Assembly (NCBI GenBank): GCA_003255065.1
Contig: QAOA01007268.1
Span: 448,127-512,126 of the forward strand
Length of the DNA: 64,000 bases
Origin: Cercis canadensis
Lineage: Eukaryota > Streptophyta > Magnoliopsida > Fabales > Fabaceae
Direction of reading: 5' to 3'
Both the position numbers and the translations under genes were made by a program. Below the pieces are notes generated by a model. That model saw nothing but the letters and a program-made list of their open reading frames with translations, did not search any database and was not told the DNA's origin. Numbering within the stretch: position 1 is the first letter of the stretch; each line of letters begins with the position of its first letter. This document shows positions 56,384 to 64,000 of the stretch, one piece after another.

Positions 56384-59300
56384 CTAACCAAAGTTGATCA
56401 CCAAGCGTGTGAAGGGGAAGCTCTTTTCTTTTTTGATGTTTAAATAAATTTTAACTCGGTACTTCTTTTCATTTGGTGGACAAATCACGTATTCATCTCC
56501 ATGTCGCGGATCAACTAGAACAAATGAAGGATTGTGAGTGGAGAACCAGCGTCCCTTGATGAACCAGAGTCCTGTAACTGGTGAATCATAGCACACTATG
56601 TACCATGGCATCTTGGATTTCAAATTTTCGAATTTCTGTCTCAGCTCTTTTGTCCATTTCAATACAAATGGAATCCACACAATCTTGTAGTAATCTTCTT
56701 CTCTTATTTTCTCATAGATTTCTAATAGTCTTGAAATCTCCTCAGCGGATATGTCTAGGTCTGAAATAAAGAATAAGACACCTTTTTCCTTTAGCACCTC
56801 TAGGTCAACCTGTTTTGGATAAAAAAGAGAAAAACTACAGAGTAAGAGACAGTGTATCACACTTTTTGTAAAGTAAGTTTAAGGATCTTATGATCTCCAA
56901 TTAATACAAAACCTTTGTTAGATTTTTGAAGTGTTACAAATTTGCCCGCAAAATGAAATAAATTATATACACTATGACTTTTCTTTTATTAATAGTTTAT
57001 AACTGTAGAGCAACCACTTTTAACCGCAGATTTATGCACTTCAATAGTTTATGGCTGTAGATCTATTGTCAATATGAGGATGAACATCTAATAGAAGAAA
57101 AAAAAAATTAACATTGTTTGTGATAAATTAACAGAATGAAAGTCAATATAGTTTATCCCATTTGGATGATGTATGAACTAATTAATGATTCTGAAAGCTT
57201 AAACTGATAGAAAAAAGACTAAGAAAAAGTTATATTTATAGTACACTCCTACATGCAAAAGCCATTAGGAGTGCAGTGTGTACAAAACACAAGTCCGTTT
57301 CTATCTTGTGCTTAAATTTAAATTAATTCAAAAAGTGAAGAAAACAAGGATGAATTCTACTGTTTTTGGTCTAAGAAAATTTTTACTTTTAGGGTTCATG
57401 TTTCTCTCAAACTTGTCACAATGTATATAATTGCATAGTTGGAATGCATCCGAAAAAGAAATATTCGACCGGAACAAATCTAGACAGATACTAACTAACC
57501 TTGGACATAGTAGAGCCATCAATAAGTGATTGGCGACCATCTTTAGAGTGTACAAAACTCTTCACGAGCTCTGAGACTTCAATGTGAGTGTCAGACTTCA
57601 AAATATCTTCAAACAATACATTGGATTGCATATGAGCCTCCATCTCCTCTGTATAGAGTAATTAATAATAATTTTGAGAATATATGTAATGTAATATGTA
57701 TTATCCAACACTTAATTCAGTCTAAATTAATGATTGTGTGATTAAAAATATTTCTAATTGAAGATCATGATTTCAAGTGATAATATCTCTCAATATTATA
57801 TGATAAAAAATGTATATACATACCTATCTGTGGTTTGCAAATTATGTATTGGTGCTTGAGGTCCTTAAGGATGTAGTCAAGACTGGAAATTAGGTGAGAC
57901 AATTCCAATGCCACTTCGCTATCAAACAAAACAAGCATTATATAAACTAAATTAGACGAGCCCTTGAATATTGAATAGTTTCCTGAGTCAAAAATAAAAA
58001 GGAGAAAATAAAGATATCACAATCAGCATGACTATGATTTTACTCATCTTAACATAGTATTTTTTCTTCGATTATGTTCCATATATACATGCAAAATGTG
58101 ATAATATGTCTCATTATCTATACCTATGCATTTCTATTTATCTATCTATATATAGAAGCATGGATGTGGTAGAATCACTGCCAAAAATAGCCTTATCTCT
58201 TTTTAAAATAAAATACCATAGCTACTTAATTAAGAAAAAACTTACAAAATTTATCTTTTTTTTTTTTCCCGATAAATACAAAGGTACCTGTTCTTCTGGA
58301 AATTCTTTCCTAAACAAAATATTTTTATCTTTGAGAAACTATTTGTTGCAATCTCTATCATCCCAAATTTCCTTATCTTCTAATTGTTGCTCTCTCTTAA
58401 TTTGAATTTATTTCTCTTCTATTCTTTTTAAAGTTATTTTTCTGCATTATTTTTTGTTTAATTTCTATGATCAAATGAATGATCGATTTACAAATATAAT
58501 TAATTAACTTTTTAGAACTCGTGCAACGCACTTGTCTATCAAATTGTATATGCAAAAATGTATATAAACACATTCAGTTCCGTTTAAATGTTTGCGATGT
58601 CCCGAAATCCTTTCATTTGGGCATATATACTGCCAAGTCATCTTGTTGCACTTTCTCTCAAATATCATACTTACCATTTGAAATTGGTATTACCTCTAAT
58701 AACAGCCTAAAATATGATATTCAAGCACATAAACTTGACTGTCTAATTGTATTATGGAACAAAGTGTATAAATAGAGGACAATATGTGTGATTTTTATCA
58801 AATTAATTGTAAGTAATGTCAAGAACTGATTTAACCCAAAAGTTACACTCGAAAGCCCTTTGGGCTTGAAGCGTGGACAATACTACTTGGTCAAAGAAGC
58901 TCTGATACCATGTTAAGAACCGATTCGACCTGAAAACTTAAGTTGTTAAATGAAGCCCCATGAATAATTTTATATCTAACTAGTAAATATGATAAATCTT
59001 TTTATTTTTATTTTGTTTTAACAATAAGAGTATTATCGGGCAAGCTTTTGCACACTAAGACTAAATCTCTGCCTGGCGATCTTAAGGGTGCATTCTCTAT
59101 ATTGGCCTAGTATATTCAAGAGAATTTTAAAAAATTCCCCTGAATGTTGGATCCAGGATTCTATGAGAAATTTTGCTACAATATAATATAAAAGAAATAG
59201 AATGGTTGAAACACCTGATTAAGTCTTCTAACAATATGTGAGTTTTTGCCAATCTATATATTTTCTCTGGTTGTCTATGCTGCCACCTCCCCTTATAGTG

Positions 59301-59971
59301 GGATAGTGTTACCTCCCTCTCAAAACTCCCATTCTGGACCAAAGTAATCAATATTTTTGGGCTCATAATGAAATTCCCTTTTATTGTTTAGTTATTGGGA
59401 ATACCAAACTTGATTAGACAGTCCAATTAGCCTGATTTTAACCTGGTTAGGCTTCATAGGTTCCCTACTAAATAAACTTAAATATGAGACTTAATGGAAA
59501 GAAATTAACAAGAACTTACCCATTTTGCATGAGCAAAGTAATTTGAATGTAGCAGGCTACCAGACTCAGAATTGCCCAATGCACACCCGTTGAGAAGAGG
59601 TCTTCTGTGGTGTACTCTGTGTCAGACAGCAAAGTTACTTCACAGATATATTGGATCACTTCCAATGTGATCTTGATAAGACTGTTAAGCTGATCGAGTG
59701 GCAGTTGAAATTTCTCAAGGGGGGAACCCACAATGGAAAGAGGGTTTTCCTTCAAGGCTGCCACTGATGATGCTAATTCAATTAATGGTTGGTTTGGACC
59801 ATGAAGCAAGAACCCCAAGAACTCCAAAAATTTGAAAACGAACCAGCCCATAAAAACTACTGCCTTTGCATCCCATGATAAGTACCATAAAGATCCAAGT
59901 ATATTCATTGACTCATTGTTAATATTAATCTCTTCAAACGTTTGCACAACTTTGTTTGCGGTCTCGTCCAT
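56384..59971 (-). pseudogene. Sieve element occlusion (SEO) gene, probably non-functional
   Basis: Four segments with GT-AG boundaries: 59971-59520, 57918-57824, 57649-57500, 56809-56389. The first gives an SEO N-terminal-domain stretch (LSWDAKAVVF, then TGVHWAILSLVAC), the second ALELSHLISSLDYILKDL, the third HIEVSELVKSFVHSKDG and SLIDGSTMSK, the last the thioredoxin-like SEO domain (VLFFISDLDISAEEISRL, MPWYIVCYDSP, FVLVDPRHGDE). SEO proteins form the filaments of phloem P-protein that plug wounded sieve tubes. Usual length is about 700 residues; here about 100 or more N-terminal residues and the region after the FPFT motif are missing, and an acceptor-like 'ctttcag' precedes the first ATG, implying an upstream exon. 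A five-base A run at 57600-57604 puts the third segment out of frame midway, by mutation or sequencing error. Confidence 0.7.
58840..58985 (-). repeat. LTR-type fragment with primer binding site
   Basis: GCTCTGATACCA at 58899-58910 is the complement of a plant tRNA-Met-type primer binding site, with LTR-edge-like sequence beside it. Related sequence is at 30.69-30.82 kb. A small fossil inside the first SEO intron; no coding part remains. Confidence 0.5.
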
Positions 59972-60536
59972 CTGAAAGTAGAAATCGTAACAAAATGCTA
60001 TTTGGATACTAGGTGTAAGACGTGTAAAGAATATAAATCACAACAAAAAAGTTTAAGTGGGTCTAATATGAATCAATTTAAAATTTAGGATGCTATAAAA
60101 TTAGATGCTTGTTACTGCAGGCATACAAAAACCTTGACTATATTACAAAAGAAATGATGTTTGTACTGTAGGTATATGAGGTGCAGGGGCAGATGTGGGA
60201 TAATTAAAATCATTCTATAACACATGCATATATACTATATAAAATATATCTAATTTTTAAAATCTAAGAGGCAGGAGAGATTAATTATTTTAAATTTTTA
60301 TATGCTAAATTTTTAATTAGATAGGTTTATTGAATCATATAGGAGGTGTTTTTATCGAGGAGATTTAAATGTAAAAAGGAAATTAGGAGACCAATCTTAT
60401 AACTTCACTTCATAACTTCAAACACCATGTTATCTTAGATTCTTGATTTATATTACTGTATTTGGTACATTGATGGGAGATTAAATATTGGAATCCAATA
60501 TTATACATTGCCACCTAATACCAGAGGTTGAAATCC
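59972..60536. other. SEO upstream DNA
   Basis: AT-rich sequence between the SEO segment and the copia-type fossil. I could not find the expected upstream SEO exon here. Confidence 0.4.
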
Positions 60537-63500
60537 TGTTTCTTATTTGTACAGAATAATAGTTGGTTAGTTAATTAGTTTGTACAGTTTATTTATAACT
60601 AGAGTGATTAGTTAGACAGCTGTACTGTAGTTAGTCTTAGTTCAATCTATTAATCATAGTTAGCTAGTGTGATTAGATTATGTTATAAGGTAGTTAGTGA
60701 ATGTTGAGCTGCCTGCCTACGTGGCACCTTAGTCTCTTGCTTATATAGCTCAATATGTATATTGTACATTTTATCAGATTGAAATATACAGAGTTTTCTC
60801 TCTTCATTCTGACTTCACTTTCTTGCTTGCTTCGTATTGCTTGGCTGATCATGCTTTTCTAAGGATTATTACATGGTATCAGAGCAAATCGATCCAGATT
60901 TGCTACATCCGCATCTTGATCGTTCTCTGAAGCAGCATTAGGAAAGTGATTTTGCATCCATTCGATTGACGATGGAATCTGCAACTGGAACAGAAATTGG
61001 AAATGCAACTGCAACTTCACATAGGGAAACCACAAGCACCTTCAATGGAGATCCTCTGGTGTTAGCAACCTCAGATCATCTGGGAATGCAACTTGTTTCA
61101 ACTCCCTTGACAGGTAATAATTATCTGTCATGGAATCGTTCGATTAAAATTGCTCTAGGAGCAAAGGTGAAGCTTGGCTTCATCAATGGCAGATGTGCTA
61201 TGCCAGAAGAAGAATCTGCTGATTATGACTAGTGGATTAGGGTGGATTGCATGATTAGATCATGAATCTTGAATTCTATTTCAAAAGAAATAGTTGAAGC
61301 CTTTCTTTATGCATCAACTGCTAGGGAATTGTGGCTGGAGTTAGAAGAATGATTTGGTGAGTCCAATGGACCACAAATCTACCAAATTCAACGTGAAATC
61401 AGTATTGTTTCTCAAGGAAATCAGTTTGTGGTGCAATATTTCACTAAAATGAAGAAACTGTGGGATGAGCTGCTCTGTGTTCAACCAACTCCACAATGTA
61501 CCTATAAACATTGCAATTGTGATGTTACCAAGAAGGTCTCGGACATTGCTCATTCAACCAAGTTGGTGCAGTTTCTGATGGGACTTAGTGATGATTTTGA
61601 TCATCTATGAAACTAGATTTTGGTGAGGGATCCTTTGCCTTTAATTAACAAAGCCTATTCGATGATATTAAGAATTGAGAAGCAAAGAGAGGTACAAGTT
61701 CATATGATGGGGAAGGTTGATAACTCTGCCATGTTTGTGAAGGCACCTATGGGGAGAGGCTCTAGTGGAGGTAAAGGCAATTTCAAGAAGCAGAATAACA
61801 ATGACAAAAGAAGTGAGAAATGTACACACTGCAATATGAGTGGTCACACTAAAGATTTATGTTTCAATCTACATGGCTATCCTGATTGGTATAAAGCATT
61901 AAAGGATCAACGTTATAAACCAACTACAGCAGGAAAATTCATACCCAATCTCGCAGATACTCCTTTAGATCTCAATGTAGACAATTCTGTTGACAAATTC
62001 ACTGATCAAAGAGCTACATTGGCAGAGATAATTCAGCAAGAATTCTCCAAACTGATGAAGGGACAAGGCGGTCTTGAAGGCCATTATGTCAACTTTGCAC
62101 ACATTGAGGATTTTGCAGGTACTTCTACACACCAAACTCTTCAATTTGCTTTGCAATCTGTTAGTAATATAGATCTTGGTACTTGGATAGTAGACACAGG
62201 CGCATCTAATCACATGTGCATTGATCTTAGTCTTCTTCACCATAAACAACCAATGAAACACCTCACACCAGTTTTCTTACCTGATGGAACAACTAAACTT
62301 GTTCATCACATAGGAGATATATATCTCAGTCCCAAATTGATATTGACAGATGCTCTATATGTACCTAGTTTTAAGTTCAGCTTACTCTCAGTCAGAAAAC
62401 TATCCCAAACAGCTAAAATTCAATTTATTTTTTACCCTGATAAATGCATTTTGCAGGACCTACAGACTGAGGTTGTTCTGGCAGTTGGTAAAGTCATTGG
62501 GAACTTATACATATTAAAGTCATTGGGAACTTATACATATTAGACAAATCATCCTTCATTCAGCCTGTTTCTTCCCTTTCGTATCATAAACAGAATGCTC
62601 TCATCAATTCCACTTGTAATTCAGTTACTTCACCTTGTAATCCTGATATTGTTCAAAATAAAGTTCCAATACTCTTGTGGCATACCAGATTTGGCCATGC
62701 CTCTTTGAAGGCTTTACAACATCTTCCATTTCTAACTGGTATCAGTTCTACACTACCCTCACCATGTGATGTTTGTCATAAGTCTAAGCAACACAGGATT
62801 CCCTTCCCATTAGCACTACTAGATCAGACTCTATTTTTGATCTTATACACATAGACTTATGGGGACCATACAAAAGAGCCTCTATCACAGGAGCACATTA
62901 CATGTTTACTGTGGTAGATGATCACAATAGAGCTACATGGGTGTTTTTACTTCGACATAAGCATCAAACCCTTGAAAGACTTAAGGTTTTCTTTAAAATG
63001 ATACATACTCAGTTTCAAAAACACATTCGATGCATTAGAACTAATAATGGGACTGAATTCACTAGTCTTGAGTGTCAATCTTTCTTGTCCAAACTAGGCA
63101 TTTTTCACCATAGGAGTTGTGTTTATACCCCTCAGCAGAATGGAATTGTTGAAAGAAAACACTGGCATCTCTTACAAATTGCTCGAGCCCTTATGTTTCA
63201 AGCCAACTTACCTATTAAATTTTGGGGACACTCCTTCTTAATGGCTGCTTATCTCATAAACAGATTACCATCATAGTTCTTAGATTGGAAAACTCCTTAT
63301 GAATTATTAAATAACACCAAACCAGATTATCTTCTTCTCAAGGTGTTTGGTTGTCTTTGTTATGCAACTAATACACACACTCACAAAGACAAATTTGAGG
63401 CACGAGCATCCAAATGCATCTTTCTAGGATTTGTCCCAGGACAGAAAGCTTATAGAGTCTATGACTTACTCACTCACCACATTTCCACTTCTCGTGATGT

Positions 63501-64000
63501 CATTTTTCATGAGACTGTTTTTCCTTTTGCACATCTTTCACTTGACCCCAGTGATATGTCACTTCCTTTTATTCCTATTGATACTCTTGCACCTGATTCT
63601 CGTGCAATTATCCTACCTACTCAAACTGATATTCACATCTCTGACATTCCTTCTAGCTCTCATGACCTGCCTGCTGATGCCATACCAGATTCTAGCTTTC
63701 TTGACCTACATACTGATGTCATACCAGAAAATCATTCCTCTCATTCCCCATCACTTCAGCCTTCTCACTCTCTCCCACTTACTCCTTTACCTCCTGTCTT
63801 ACAGCACAGTTCTAGACCAAAAATGAAACCAGTATGGATGTCAGATTTTGTGTCAAATGTCTTTCTTCCCTTAGACTTATCAACTGCTGTACACAATTCA
63901 CTGCAAACATTTCTCCTGGTTTTTCAGGTTACACACCACCTACTTTCCCATATCATCATTCTCTTTTTTTCACTGATTCATACATGTCATTTCTTGCAAA
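60537..64000 (+). mobile_element. Ty1/copia-type LTR element fossil, runs off the right edge
   Basis: A probable LTR (about 60537-60873, ending CA) is followed directly by the primer binding site TGGTATCAGAGC at 60874-60885. Parts in order: gag (begins about 60972; SWNRSIKIALGAK), zinc knuckle (CTHCNMSGHTKDLC), aspartic protease (WIVDTGASNHMC), and integrase core with TNNGTEF and QQNGIVERKH. Integrase lying before the position expected for reverse transcriptase is the copia order; reverse transcriptase and the 3' LTR would lie beyond 64000. The copy is broken with several interruptions. Fairly recent to intermediate in age, since all domains remain easily readable. Confidence 0.85.

Overview
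The window reads as nuclear DNA of a flowering plant, most likely a woody eudicot. It is AT-rich, its genes have GT-AG introns, and it carries plant-specific families: sieve-element occlusion, eight-cysteine defensin-like, MuDR-type Mutator, Ty1/copia and Ty3/gypsy relics, and tRNA-derived SINEs. The species cannot be named from the sequence.

Host genes are few. (1) 12.6-13.1 kb, minus: a two-exon secreted defensin-like gene with two modules. (2) 22.9-24.1 kb, plus: a two-exon coiled-coil protein. (3) 34.5-49.1 kb, minus: the main gene, a 13-exon AMBRA1-like WD40 protein whose propeller halves are separated by a long linker encoded by one large exon; two of its introns are enlarged by insertions. 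(4) 56.4-60.0 kb, minus: a sieve element occlusion (SEO) gene that looks incomplete and out of frame at one point, with an inverted relic of one of its exons at 55.1-55.4 kb. (5) 5.5-8.5 kb: an inverted pair of decayed copies of a small secreted-protein gene of unknown function.

The rest is mostly mobile DNA. 3.2-8.8 kb is a nest of palindromic MITE-like elements inside and beside the inverted gene pair. 9-27 kb holds hAT-type elements with 8-bp target duplications, SINEs with long target duplications, and two large inverted-repeat elements. The large intron of the AMBRA1-like gene carries head-to-head Ty3/gypsy-type fossils. A 4.2-kb Mutator-like element (MULE) with about 250-bp terminal inverted repeats and a perfect 9-bp target duplication sits about 350 bp upstream of the AMBRA1-like start codon. 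A Ty1/copia fossil fills 60.5 kb to the right edge.

Eleven single N characters occur. At nine of them the sequence before and after the N is the same block repeated. This is the signature of unmerged contig or haplotype overlaps, so several tandem duplications here, including a second partial copy of one AMBRA1-like exon, are probably assembly artefacts.

No operon-like gene system is visible. The clearest biology is the split-propeller AMBRA1-like gene with a MULE in its upstream region, and the two-module defensin-like gene.
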